DNA of 64,000 nucleotides from Tidjanibacter sp. (lineage in GTDB: Bacteria; Bacteroidota; Bacteroidia; Bacteroidales; Rikenellaceae). Location: NCBI GenBank assembly GCA_017396085.1, contig JAFQNC010000005.1, positions 1 through 64,000 on the forward strand, in the 5' to 3' direction. Below are positions 27,146 to 35,377 of this stretch, piece after piece. The notes below the pieces were generated by a model. It was not told the origin of the DNA. It did not search any database and worked only from the letters and a program-made list of their open reading frames with translations. The position numbers and the translations under genes are program-made. Numbering within the stretch: position 1 is the first letter of the stretch; each line of letters begins with the position of its first letter.

Positions 27146-29533
27146 ATGAAACACACTTTGCGCACAATGTTGGTTGTAGTGGCCTCTGCACTGCTTTTTG
27201 TGGCGTGCAACTCCGACTACAACTTCGACAAAATCTCACTTGAGGTAACTGTCGGCGACACCGAAGGTATCACCATACCTATCGGCACCACCGAGAAAAT
27301 CACCGTTGATTCTCTGCTCGGCAAGCAGGGCGAACTTACTCCCGACAAAGATGGTTTCTACTCAATCAGTATGGATGGGGAGATTGAGGAAAAAATCTCG
27401 GTCGGCAAGATTGACCCCATCACAAATCTGGCCCCAACCATCGCCCCCTCCACCATCACACTGATGGGTGAAATGGGTGCCGTGGTGCCAAAAATCAACG
27501 AGAAAAAGACCATCCCATTCCCCGATGGTATCAGTTCGGGCATCACCATCCCCTCGCTCATCGTGGGCCAAACCTTCACTATGAAGAACAACGATGTGTT
27601 TGAGAAGAGTTACGACATCAATCTGCCCGACCACATCAAGTCCATCGACCACATCAACTTCGGCACCAAAGGCGAAGGCTCGTTGGTGTCAATCACCTTC
27701 AACATCGCAGGTCTGTTGCCCGTAACCGAAAACCGAGTGCTCAACTACTTCGCCATCGAAGCCCCCGCAGGCTTTGAGTTGAAGGAGGTGCCGGGCGACC
27801 CTCTGGGCAACTACGCCACCATCAGCAAGGGTACCGGCAGCAAGACCAACAACCACTACGAGGTGGACACCTTCCCCCTCAACGACAGCAAGATTGTGCT
27901 CCAATTCCTGCTGATGAGTGCCAACTTTGAGGGTAGTGCCATCTCCGATGGGCACTTCTTCGTGAATGACGACATCAAGTACAGCTACGATATGTCCTAC
28001 ACCGTGAAGGCCGGCACCACAGGCACCGAAGTGCCCTACGTGGAGGCCGTGGCCGACATTGCCATCAGCAGTGCCGATGTAACCCTTGAGGCGTGGGCTC
28101 AAAATTTTGACTTCGCCAAGGAGTTCAGCCACAGCGTGAACGTTCCCGAGGTTGTCAAGGAGATTTCCTACATTGAAATTAGCCGTGCCGACCTCGCCAC
28201 AGCCGTACCGCAACTTGACGTGGCTCTCGACCTGTCGGGCTCGCCACTGGAGGAGATAACCCTCTCGGAACTCAAGCTCGTTCTGCCTACTTCGGTGCTC
28301 GACTTCGACACTCCGCAGGGTTGGACTTTGAACGGCAACTACCTCAAAACCAGCAACCTCAAATTGCGCAATGGCACAAACCAAATCCTAACTCTGCCGC
28401 TCAAGGGCATTAAGTCTATTCCCATCGTTGGCGGCAAGGCCTCCATCAGTGGCAACATTGGCGTGGAGGCAACCATCGCCATAGCCGATGGCGAGAGCCT
28501 CTCCATTGACACCTCGGCAAAGCACATCGTAATTGCCCCCAAAGTTACCATTGACGACCTCGCCATCCACAGCCTTGTGGGTATCATTGACCCCGACCTG
28601 AGCAGTATGCTTGAGCCCGTGGAGGTTGATTTGAGCGAACTAACCAATGCGTTGGGCGACAACCTTGAGGTGGAGCTCAACCTCGCCTCCCCCACCCTCA
28701 ACTTCTCGGTACAGAACCCCATAGGCGTGGGCATTGACTTGGTCGTTAAGATTGACGCTTGGAAAAATGGCGCAGTGAGCAAGAATGTGAGCACCCCCAC
28801 GCTGAAAATTGCAGGTGCCGAGGGTAGTACCCCCACCACTACCAACATCTCACTCACAGGCGACACCCCCGCAGAGGGCCAAACCAAAGTGGAGGGACTG
28901 ATGGATGTCATCAACAGCCTGCCCGACAAACTCGTTGTAACGCTCAACGCCACCACCGACAACACCAAACCTCACACCCTCATCGTGAAGGAGTCCTACG
29001 ACTTCAAGGTGAACTACTCGGTGGATGCAGCGCTGAAGTTTGACCAAAACAAGTCGGGCCGACTGAGCTACACCACAGTGATTGAGGACATCGACCTTTC
29101 GGAGGTGGGCGAAGTCAATCTCGCCATCGACAGCCTCACCGTGAACGTTGTGGCCCAGAGCACCCTGCCTTTGGATGCTCTTCTGAAGATTAAGTTCCTT
29201 GACGAGGAGAAGAAAGAGTTGAGTCAGATTAAGACACTCACCACGGGTAAGATTCTCGGCAGCAAGAGTGGCAACCAGCCCACCACCTCGCAGATTTCCA
29301 TCGGCGTGGGCTTTGATGCGGGCTCGGAGAGCAGTGTGGCCATTGGCGCATTGCTCGGCAGTGTGAAGGCCGTAGAGTGTACCGTTGAGGGTACCACCCT
29401 TGCGGGCACGGGTCTTAGGCCCGACCAGTGGTTGCAGGCCACCCTTTCGTTGTGCTTGGACAAGGGTATCACCATTGACCTCGGCACGCTCATAGATGGT
29501 GACGAGGGCGAAGGCGAAGGCGAAAACAAGTAG
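27146..29533 (+). CDS. Large lipoprotein of unknown function
   Basis: The 795-residue product has a lipoprotein signal with the lipobox LLFVACNS (Cys21). The mature part shows long amphipathic beta-like stretches rich in Thr, Ile, Val and Asp, with repeated phrasing such as DLSELTNALGD and DLSEVGEVNLAIDS, and it ends in a short acidic tail (DEGEGEGENK). No known domain is recognised and no enzyme motif is seen. The downstream DUF5723 gene is 70 bases away on the same strand and shares its terminator, so the two probably form a surface-exposed pair. Possibly an adhesin or envelope scaffold; that is a guess. Confidence 0.7.
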   Translation: MKHTLRTMLVVVASALLFVACNSDYNFDKISLEVTVGDTEGITIPIGTTEKITVDSLLGKQGELTPDKDGFYSISMDGEIEEKISVGKIDPITNLAPTIAPSTITLMGEMGAVVPKINEKKTIPFPDGISSGITIPSLIVGQTFTMKNNDVFEKSYDINLPDHIKSIDHINFGTKGEGSLVSITFNIAGLLPVTENRVLNYFAIEAPAGFELKEVPGDPLGNYATISKGTGSKTNNHYEVDTFPLNDSKIVLQFLLMSANFEGSAISDGHFFVNDDIKYSYDMSYTVKAGTTGTEVPYVEAVADIAISSADVTLEAWAQNFDFAKEFSHSVNVPEVVKEISYIEISRADLATAVPQLDVALDLSGSPLEEITLSELKLVLPTSVLDFDTPQGWTLNGNYLKTSNLKLRNGTNQILTLPLKGIKSIPIVGGKASISGNIGVEATIAIADGESLSIDTSAKHIVIAPKVTIDDLAIHSLVGIIDPDLSSMLEPVEVDLSELTNALGDNLEVELNLASPTLNFSVQNPIGVGIDLVVKIDAWKNGAVSKNVSTPTLKIAGAEGSTPTTTNISLTGDTPAEGQTKVEGLMDVINSLPDKLVVTLNATTDNTKPHTLIVKESYDFKVNYSVDAALKFDQNKSGRLSYTTVIEDIDLSEVGEVNLAIDSLTVNVVAQSTLPLDALLKIKFLDEEKKELSQIKTLTTGKILGSKSGNQPTTSQISIGVGFDAGSESSVAIGALLGSVKAVECTVEGTTLAGTGLRPDQWLQATLSLCLDKGITIDLGTLIDGDEGEGEGENK

Positions 29534-29603
29534 CCCCCTCCCGCACACACGACAACCACACACAGAGTTTACTCTCAATCACACCAAAAAACACGAAAAC
29601 ACG

Positions 29604-30989
29604 ATGAAAAGTAATAAGATAATAACACTGGTCGTAGCCCTCACAATGGGGCTCACTGCCGCCACTGCCCAAGTGCGCAACGCATATTTCTTGCGCGGAG
29701 CGACCGAGCGATATGAACTCAACCCCGCCCTGTCGCCCAACCGTGGCTTCTTCGCCATCCCCGCATTGGGCATCACCACCGCCCTTGAGAGCAACTTCCT
29801 CTCGGCCGACAACTTCCTCTTTCCCGCCGCCGATGGCAACGGACTTGTAACCTATATGCACTCCTCGGTGGATGCTGCCAAGTTCCTCGACCGTCTGCCC
29901 GATATGAACCGCCTCGACTTCGGACTCAACGAGCGACTCTTCTCAATGGGTAACTACTTCAAGGGAGGTTTCTGGTCGGTAGACGTGCGTCTGCGCTCGG
30001 AGAACAACTTTACTATTCCCAAAGATTTCTTTGCCCTGACCAAAAAACTCTCCTCGGGCACCTATAACATTGGTGGCTTCGGCATCGAAAGCAACAACTT
30101 TGTGGAGGCAGGCGTGGGCTACACCTTCCCCGTGCAGGACGTCTTCACGCTCGGTTTTAAGGCAAAGGCTCTGGTGGGCTTGGCCCACCTCTCGGCCCAC
30201 TTCGACAAGGTTGATATTACTATGGGAACAGACCAATACACGGCCGACCTTGCAGGTACCATTCAGACCAACGTGGCAGGCTACAACTTCGAGGGTCTCA
30301 CCGGTGAGGTTACCTTTGACCAGTTCTTGGGCTACGTGAGCGATGTGAGCAATTTCTCGACCGACAACATCAGCAGCATTGGTTTTGCCTTTGATGCCGG
30401 TCTTGAGTGGACCTTCAACGATGAGGAGATTCGCCTATCGGCTGCCGTTACCGACCTCGGCTTTACCGCTTGGGCCCCCAACAACACCTACTGCGGTACG
30501 GTAGACAACGTGGGTTTTGCCTTCAAGGGCTTTGACCTTGCCTCCAACGAGGTTATCTTCACCACCCCCGAGAATGTAAATCTCCACAGCGCAGAGGCTC
30601 CCACTGCAACCATCAAGAATATGCTCCACACCAACTACATCGTGGGTGTTGAGTACAACTTCCTTGGCGACCTCATTGGCTTGGGTGCTGTGTGGTATGG
30701 CAAGCAGTATGGCGAGGATTTGCTGCATCAGGCTACCGTGGCAGCCACATTCCGCCCCACCACTTGGCTCTCGGCAACTATCAGCGAGAGTTTCCTTCAG
30801 AACCAAATTGGTGTGCTGGGCGCATCGCTCAACCTCCACACCTCGTGGGTGAACCTCTTTGTGGGTATGGACTACATCGGCACCCAGTTTGGTACCGCTA
30901 TGGGAGGCAAGATTCCTGTGCCCATCAACCAGAAGTCGGTAAACATCAACTTTGGCCTCTCGCTGCCCCTCGGCCCGAGGATGTTCTAA
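29604..30989 (+). CDS. DUF5723 outer-membrane protein
   Basis: The 461-residue product begins at MKSNKIITLV, which gives a normal signal peptide ending near TAAAT-AQ; longer upstream frames overlap the previous gene and lack a signal. The mature N-terminus VRNAYFLRGATERYELNPAL matches the DUF5723 family of Bacteroidales porin-like proteins, and the rest alternates aromatic and polar residues like a large beta-barrel, ending in LGPRMF with a C-terminal Phe. Function is unknown. It is the second gene of a two-gene unit with the large lipoprotein. Confidence 0.78.
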   Translation: MKSNKIITLVVALTMGLTAATAQVRNAYFLRGATERYELNPALSPNRGFFAIPALGITTALESNFLSADNFLFPAADGNGLVTYMHSSVDAAKFLDRLPDMNRLDFGLNERLFSMGNYFKGGFWSVDVRLRSENNFTIPKDFFALTKKLSSGTYNIGGFGIESNNFVEAGVGYTFPVQDVFTLGFKAKALVGLAHLSAHFDKVDITMGTDQYTADLAGTIQTNVAGYNFEGLTGEVTFDQFLGYVSDVSNFSTDNISSIGFAFDAGLEWTFNDEEIRLSAAVTDLGFTAWAPNNTYCGTVDNVGFAFKGFDLASNEVIFTTPENVNLHSAEAPTATIKNMLHTNYIVGVEYNFLGDLIGLGAVWYGKQYGEDLLHQATVAATFRPTTWLSATISESFLQNQIGVLGASLNLHTSWVNLFVGMDYIGTQFGTAMGGKIPVPINQKSVNINFGLSLPLGPRMF

Positions 30990-31025
30990 CGTAAGAATAA
31001 CAAGTGGGCGCGGCCCAACAACAAG

Positions 31026-31055
31026 AAAGGCACCCTTCATCGGGGTGCCTTTTTC
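31026..31055 (+). terminator. Intrinsic terminator after the DUF5723 gene
   Basis: AAAGGCACCC pairs with GGGTGCCTTT around a short loop, followed by T residues. Confidence 0.8.
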
Positions 31056-31120
31056 ACTAAGGGGGCTATAGTTTGCATCATCACTACAACTATTCAGCCC
31101 ACTGCTTATCACTCAACAAG

Positions 31121-31156
31121 AAAAAGGGTTGTAAGCCAATAGCTTACAACCCTTTT
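31121..31156 (-). terminator. Terminator of tRNA-Leu(CAG)
   Basis: On the minus strand AAAAGGGTTGTAAGC pairs with GCTTACAACCCTTTT and a T run follows. The same hairpin sequence follows tRNA-Leu(GAG) at 45082. Confidence 0.85.
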
Positions 31157-31160
31157 GTTG

Positions 31161-31242
31161 TGCCCAGGACAGGAATCGAACCTGCACGCCTTGCGGCACA
31201 CGCACCTGAAACGTGCGCGTCTACCTATTCCGCCACCTGGGC
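31161..31242 (-). tRNA. tRNA-Leu(CAG)
   Basis: An 82-base type II tRNA. The acceptor stem is GCCCAGG with CCTGGGC, discriminator A. The D-loop contains GGTAGAC, the anticodon loop TTCAGGT is closed by CACGT/GCGTG, a long variable arm follows (TGCCGCAAGGCG), and GGTTCGATTCC forms the T loop. The anticodon CAG reads CUG. CCA is not encoded (CAA follows), so it must be added after transcription. Its promoter (TATCTTTG at 31289-31296) and terminator are both visible. Confidence 0.95.
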
Positions 31243-31288
31243 CTCCTTGCGCACCTCCGATGAGCATTGCTACCCATCGTTGAGCGTG

Positions 31289-31296
31289 CAAAGATA
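31289..31296 (-). promoter_or_regulatory. -7 box of tRNA-Leu(CAG)
   Basis: TATCTTTG on the minus strand, 46 bases before the mature tRNA. AT heptads (TTTTCAA type, plus strand 31305-31336) lie upstream with their C residues 11 and 18 bases from the box, the same phase as at topA and ffh. Confidence 0.7.
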
Positions 31297-31402
31297 CATA
31301 TAAACTAGAAAATTGAAAAATGAAAATTGAAAATTATTGATTTTTTTCTGCAAGTCGTCAATTTTCAGTTACCACTTGCGCAGAGCCACCATCCTCGCCA
31401 CG

Positions 31403-32263
31403 CTACTCAAAGGCAACCTTCACCGAGCCCGTGAGGGTGCGCTCGCCACCCTCGGGTAGCAAGATGTCCATCGCCACCGTGAAGGTAATCTCATCGTACT
31501 GCTTGGTGGGCTGCTCGGCAAACTTCACAGCATAGCCACCCGCACTGAGCAGTGAGTTGTTGAACTCCACAAGGTTTGTCGGTTTCTCATCCTCAATTCG
31601 GCACGTTACCGCAAGGGTGGGGAATGTTGCCAACAGCAGCGTTGGAGCCGACACCATCCTAAACTTGTGGGAAATATCTACTCCCGCCTCAAAACCAAAC
31701 AAGGGTTTGTCGGCACTAATCGCAATACTCCTGATGCCGGCATAGTAATAAATTTTACCTACTATTTTGTATCGCTCATCTGGAATGTTGTACTTGGCAA
31801 CCTCGCCAATCAACTCATTATTTTCTTGGGTGGTGGGTATGTTGAGTTCCTCTGCTTTCGGACTATGCCAAGTTTCCATTAGCAGAGGCCTTTCTTTATA
31901 GTAACTAAAAGGCCACTGAAAAAGCAAGGTAAAATTGTCATAGGTGCGAGGCTGTGGTTCTATGTTTATGAAGGGGTTTATGTGTTCACCATCTACATCG
32001 TGTTGTAGTCCATCCCCATCGTCAATAAAAGCACCATCTCCAAACAAGGCATTTCGGTCATCTTCGCTGGTCGCAAACAACTCCTCTTCAAGGTAAAAGG
32101 CATATTGCATTGACAACACACTTGGCGTTCTTGCGTTGTCCGTTGAGAAAACCCTCAAATAGTCAGGTGGCGGTGGAGTTCCTACCTCAATCTTAGTTTC
32201 GGCATTTCCGCACGCTGCAAACAATAACGGCAATACGAACAAAAAGTACAATTTTCGTTTCAT
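31403..32263 (-). CDS. Lipoprotein of unknown function
   Basis: The 286-residue product has a lipoprotein signal (MKRKLYFLFVLPLLFAACGN, Cys18). The mature part contains a Pro-rich start (GTPPPPDYLRVF), an aromatic-rich middle and a C-terminal part that looks like a beta-sandwich. No domain is recognised with confidence. The gene stands alone between pnuC and tRNA-Leu(CAG); no clear terminator is seen. It looks like one of the many species-specific surface lipoproteins of Bacteroidales. Confidence 0.65.
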   Translation of the reverse strand: MKRKLYFLFVLPLLFAACGNAETKIEVGTPPPPDYLRVFSTDNARTPSVLSMQYAFYLEEELFATSEDDRNALFGDGAFIDDGDGLQHDVDGEHINPFINIEPQPRTYDNFTLLFQWPFSYYKERPLLMETWHSPKAEELNIPTTQENNELIGEVAKYNIPDERYKIVGKIYYYAGIRSIAISADKPLFGFEAGVDISHKFRMVSAPTLLLATFPTLAVTCRIEDEKPTNLVEFNNSLLSAGGYAVKFAEQPTKQYDEITFTVAMDILLPEGGERTLTGSVKVAFE

Positions 32264-32439
32264 AGCACGATTGTTTTATGTGGGTTAAAAAATGTTACCG
32301 TTTGCAAGATACAAAAACAAAACAACTTATGCAAATTTTGTGCGCACTACTTTGTCCTCATACTTACAGACCGTAAGGCGGGCAGAAAAATGGGAAGTTG
32401 AGAAATGGATTTTTTGATTTTTCAGCAATTAACCGATTA

Positions 32440-33141
32440 TCAATCCTCACTTTTACGTTGGCAGCGGCTCATTCGGCGCCAATTCACAAAGCCATAGATG
32501 TCGTTGGCAAGGAACATCACAAAGCAAGCAACCATAGGCAGGTAGTCGGGCTCCACCACCGAGGCCATAACCCACAGCACAATTAGCACTACATCGTTGG
32601 CCGCATAGCCAAGTGCATACCACGGAGAGCGCAGCCACGTGAGGTAGACCGCCACAAAGCTTGTGCTCACCGACAGGGTGCTCACACCGAGGTTGGTCGT
32701 ACCGAGTGCGCGCAGCACAAAGTAGAACACCACCGTAACGACCACGGTCCACACCGCCATCCACGCCGCCTGTCGCCCACTCACCCTCGCAACCTCCACC
32801 TCGGCACTCTCCTTGTAGGGGTGGCGGGCCCACGACACAAGGGCAACCACAGCCATCGGGGCGGTCATTCCGAGGTAGGTCAGCACCTCACCATAATAGG
32901 CAAACACCCAGCTGACAATGCCATAGAGAATCGAAAAAACAATGGTAATGACCTGACCGAGCAGCATCCCTTTGGCAATGAAAATGAGGCCCGTAACGCC
33001 CACAAGCGAGGTGAGCAGGTTGAGCACGCTACCCTCGGGCGAGAGCAGGTAGGAGCCTGCAACCACAGCCAGCGACACCAGCCACAGCCCCCACTCAAAG
33101 CGGGTGAGTTCCCCAAACGATTTGCGTAAATCTAACCTCAT
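32440..33141 (-). CDS. pnuC: PnuC-family nicotinamide riboside transporter
   Basis: About 233 residues with seven predicted membrane helices. The C-terminal part has the PnuC signature RSPWYALGYAANDVVLIVLW, where aromatic and Asn-Asp residues line the vitamin path, and a final FVNWRRM. PnuC proteins take up nicotinamide riboside (some relatives carry thiamine) by facilitated diffusion. The start is set at MRLDLRK because the -7 box at 33181-33188 excludes the longer frame. No thiamine riboswitch fits in the short leader, which favours a nicotinamide riboside role. nadB, also for NAD supply, lies 8 kb away. Confidence 0.85.
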   Translation of the reverse strand: MRLDLRKSFGELTRFEWGLWLVSLAVVAGSYLLSPEGSVLNLLTSLVGVTGLIFIAKGMLLGQVITIVFSILYGIVSWVFAYYGEVLTYLGMTAPMAVVALVSWARHPYKESAEVEVARVSGRQAAWMAVWTVVVTVVFYFVLRALGTTNLGVSTLSVSTSFVAVYLTWLRSPWYALGYAANDVVLIVLWVMASVVEPDYLPMVACFVMFLANDIYGFVNWRRMSRCQRKSED

Positions 33142-33180
33142 TGCGTTGCTTTTTGTCCCTTTGGACAGATTTTTGTGGCG

Positions 33181-33188
33181 CAAAGATA
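33181..33188 (-). promoter_or_regulatory. -7 box of pnuC
   Basis: TATCTTTG on the minus strand, 39 bases before the MRLDLRK start. It decides the start codon of pnuC, since the upstream in-frame start would lie within the promoter. Confidence 0.6.
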
Positions 33189-33210
33189 GCATTTTTCTAA
33201 CATTTATGCG

Positions 33211-33218
33211 TACCTTTG
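33211..33218 (+). promoter_or_regulatory. -7 box of the aminotransferase gene
   Basis: TACCTTTG on the plus strand, 89 bases before the start codon, back to back with the pnuC box. Confidence 0.5.
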
Positions 33219-33307
33219 TACTAATGCCCCCACTTACAAATGGAAGGCAATATACCGGTTAGGAACAAAGAAGGATAAAAAAGAGAACAAAAACAACATT
33301 AACGCCT

Positions 33308-34507
33308 ATGCCACAGATTTCAGAACGTGCCGAACTAATGCCCTCCTCGCCCATTCGTAAACTCTACCCCTTGGCCGAGGCAGCAGCACTGCGTGGCGTG
33401 AAAATCTACCGCCTCAACATCGGACAGCCCGACCTGCCCACTCCCGATGAGGGTTTGCAGGCCCTCAAGGAGATAGACCGCAAGGTACTCGAATATAGCC
33501 CCAGCGATGGTTTTCGCTCGTTTCGCGAGAAGCTTGTGGGCTACTACGACCAATACCAAATCAAGGTATCGGCCGATGACATCATCGTAACCACGGGAGG
33601 TAGCGAGGCGGTGTTGTTCGCCTTTATGGCCTGCCTCAACCCGGGCGATGAGATTATTGTGCCCGAGCCCGCCTATGCCAACTATATGGCTTTTGCGGTG
33701 TCGGCCGGTGCAGTCATCAAGCCCATCACCTCCTCCATTGAGAGTGGGTTTGCCCTGCCACCGATTGACGACATCGAGAGCCTTATTACTCCCCGCACAC
33801 GAGGCATACTCATCTGCAACCCCAACAACCCCACGGGCTATCTCTACACCCGCAAGGAGATGAACCGCATACGCGACTTGGTGAAGAAATACGACCTTTT
33901 CCTCTTCTCCGATGAGGTCTACAGGGAGTTCATCTACACAGGTTCGCCCTACATTTCGGCCTTCCACTTGGAGGGCATCACCGACAATGTGGTGCTCATC
34001 GACTCGGTGTCGAAACGCTACTCAGAGTGTGGTATTCGCATTGGTGCCCTGCTGACCAAAAATAAGAGGGTGCACGACTCGGTGATGAAGTTTTGCCAAG
34101 CGAGGTTGAGCCCACCCCTTGTGGGCCAAATTGTGGCCGAGGCCTCACTGGATGCTCCGAGGGAGTATGCGATGCGTACCTACGAGGAGTTCATTGAGCG
34201 CAGGAATTGCCTTGTGGATGGCCTGAATAGGATTGAGGGTGTCTACTCGCCCATTCCTATGGGTGCTTTCTATACGGTGGCAAGACTTCCCATTGACGAT
34301 AGCGACCGCTTCTGTGCGTGGTGCTTGGAGGAGTTTTCGTGGGAGGGCGAAACGATTATGCTTGCCCCCGCATCGGGCTTCTACTCCGAGCCCGACAAGG
34401 GCCGCAACGAGGTGCGTATCTCCTACACTCTCTGCAAGGAGGAACTCCAACGTGCCCTTGTGGTGCTTGCGAAAGCCCTCGAAGCCTACCCGGGAAGAAC
34501 GATTTAG
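33308..34507 (+). CDS. Class I/II pyridoxal-phosphate aminotransferase
   Basis: A 399-residue fold-type I enzyme. It has LNIGQPDLPTP near residue 36, GGSEAVLFAF near 97 for phosphate binding, CNPNNPTGYLYT near 171 and FSDEVYREF near 204. The PLP-binding lysine lies in SVSKRYSECGIRIG near residue 236, and RISYTLC near the end holds the substrate-carboxylate arginine. Closest in style to AspC-like aspartate/aromatic aminotransferases (subgroup Ib/gamma), but the precise substrate is not determinable. Monocistronic, divergent from pnuC, followed by a long hairpin. Confidence 0.88.
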   Translation: MPQISERAELMPSSPIRKLYPLAEAAALRGVKIYRLNIGQPDLPTPDEGLQALKEIDRKVLEYSPSDGFRSFREKLVGYYDQYQIKVSADDIIVTTGGSEAVLFAFMACLNPGDEIIVPEPAYANYMAFAVSAGAVIKPITSSIESGFALPPIDDIESLITPRTRGILICNPNNPTGYLYTRKEMNRIRDLVKKYDLFLFSDEVYREFIYTGSPYISAFHLEGITDNVVLIDSVSKRYSECGIRIGALLTKNKRVHDSVMKFCQARLSPPLVGQIVAEASLDAPREYAMRTYEEFIERRNCLVDGLNRIEGVYSPIPMGAFYTVARLPIDDSDRFCAWCLEEFSWEGETIMLAPASGFYSEPDKGRNEVRISYTLCKEELQRALVVLAKALEAYPGRTI

Positions 34508-34524
34508 GATTTTTGTAACTAAAT

Positions 34525-34563
34525 GCACAACAGCCCCACCGAATTGCGGTGGGGCTGTTGTGC
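34525..34563. terminator. Long perfect hairpin after the aminotransferase
   Basis: A 17-bp perfect inverted repeat (GCACAACAGCCCCACCG and its complement) with a 5-base loop between convergent genes. It lacks a long T run and may act in both directions. Confidence 0.65.
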
Positions 34564-34631
34564 GTAATATCTAACGGCTAATGACGAGTGGCTAACGGCA
34601 CACTCCGCCCAATAGTCCGCGTGTCGTTTGG

Positions 34632-35309
34632 TCAGAGCGTGTGCAGGCAGAGGCGTACCCTCTCAAAGCATAGCGACCGCAGGTCGTTGCGGTCTATCAC
34701 GAAGTTAATCAGCCCGCAGTCGAAAAAGCGTAGGCCCCAGCGTTCTTCCTCATCCACTTGGAGCAACGACACCTGCCGGCTGTTGTCTTCATCCTCGTAG
34801 CCCTCGGTCATTGCGGGCTGTCCGAGCAATTTGTGCCCGAACTCGCTCTCCTCGGCGGGGGCAAACACAATGGCCTCGGCGGGCAGAGTGGCAGGGGTGC
34901 CATCGGCCCAATAGGCTTCGTGGGTGTGCAGGGAGGAACAATGGGGGCTGTAAATAACCCTAAAACTATCCTGTGGCCACTCGCCCGTGCCCTCACACGG
35001 AGCATCGGTGTCGCCCAAAAAGTAGTCCAAGTCGGCAAAAAACCACAGCATACCCTCGTGTGGCAACAGCCCCTCCTTGTCCAAAGGTGCCACTTCGGCA
35101 AGGTCCACTTGACAGACAAAGGTGAGCAACTCTTCGCCCTCCTCGCTACCACCATTCGGTTCCTCGCCCACGTTGTTGTTTGGCTCCTCGCCCCTGCGGC
35201 AAGGCCAACCCACCCCTTCGGGCAGGTCGGGGAAACCCCACCAATGGCTCCTGCCGGTGAGGTTGTCGTTGGGAGCAGTGGGGGCGGTGGGTGTGAGTCT
35301 TATGGCCAT
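34632..35309 (-). CDS. DUF1963 (YwqG-family) protein
   Basis: The 225-residue product shows the DUF1963 pattern: SHWWGFPDLPEGVGWP near residue 21, LTFVCQVDLAEVAPLD near 62, then LLPHEGMLWFFADLDYFLG, and a C-terminal WGLRFFDCGLINFVI. An acidic low-complexity insertion (EEPNNNVGEEPNGGSEEGEE) sits between the first two motifs. The family is cytosolic and of unknown function. It lies 68 bases downstream of the NPCBM-module protein on the same strand, with which it may be cotranscribed. Confidence 0.85.
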   Translation of the reverse strand: MAIRLTPTAPTAPNDNLTGRSHWWGFPDLPEGVGWPCRRGEEPNNNVGEEPNGGSEEGEELLTFVCQVDLAEVAPLDKEGLLPHEGMLWFFADLDYFLGDTDAPCEGTGEWPQDSFRVIYSPHCSSLHTHEAYWADGTPATLPAEAIVFAPAEESEFGHKLLGQPAMTEGYEDEDNSRQVSLLQVDEEERWGLRFFDCGLINFVIDRNDLRSLCFERVRLCLHTL

Positions 35310-35377
35310 TTGTGCGTATTTTATAGTTGTATCCTCAATGGGGTGTAAACCACTGACGCTCTGCTCTCTCCAAGGAG

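Noticed and set aside
33142..33180. Thiamine or NAD riboswitch before pnuC
   Set aside because: The leader between the -7 box and the start is under 40 bases and lacks the conserved riboswitch words.
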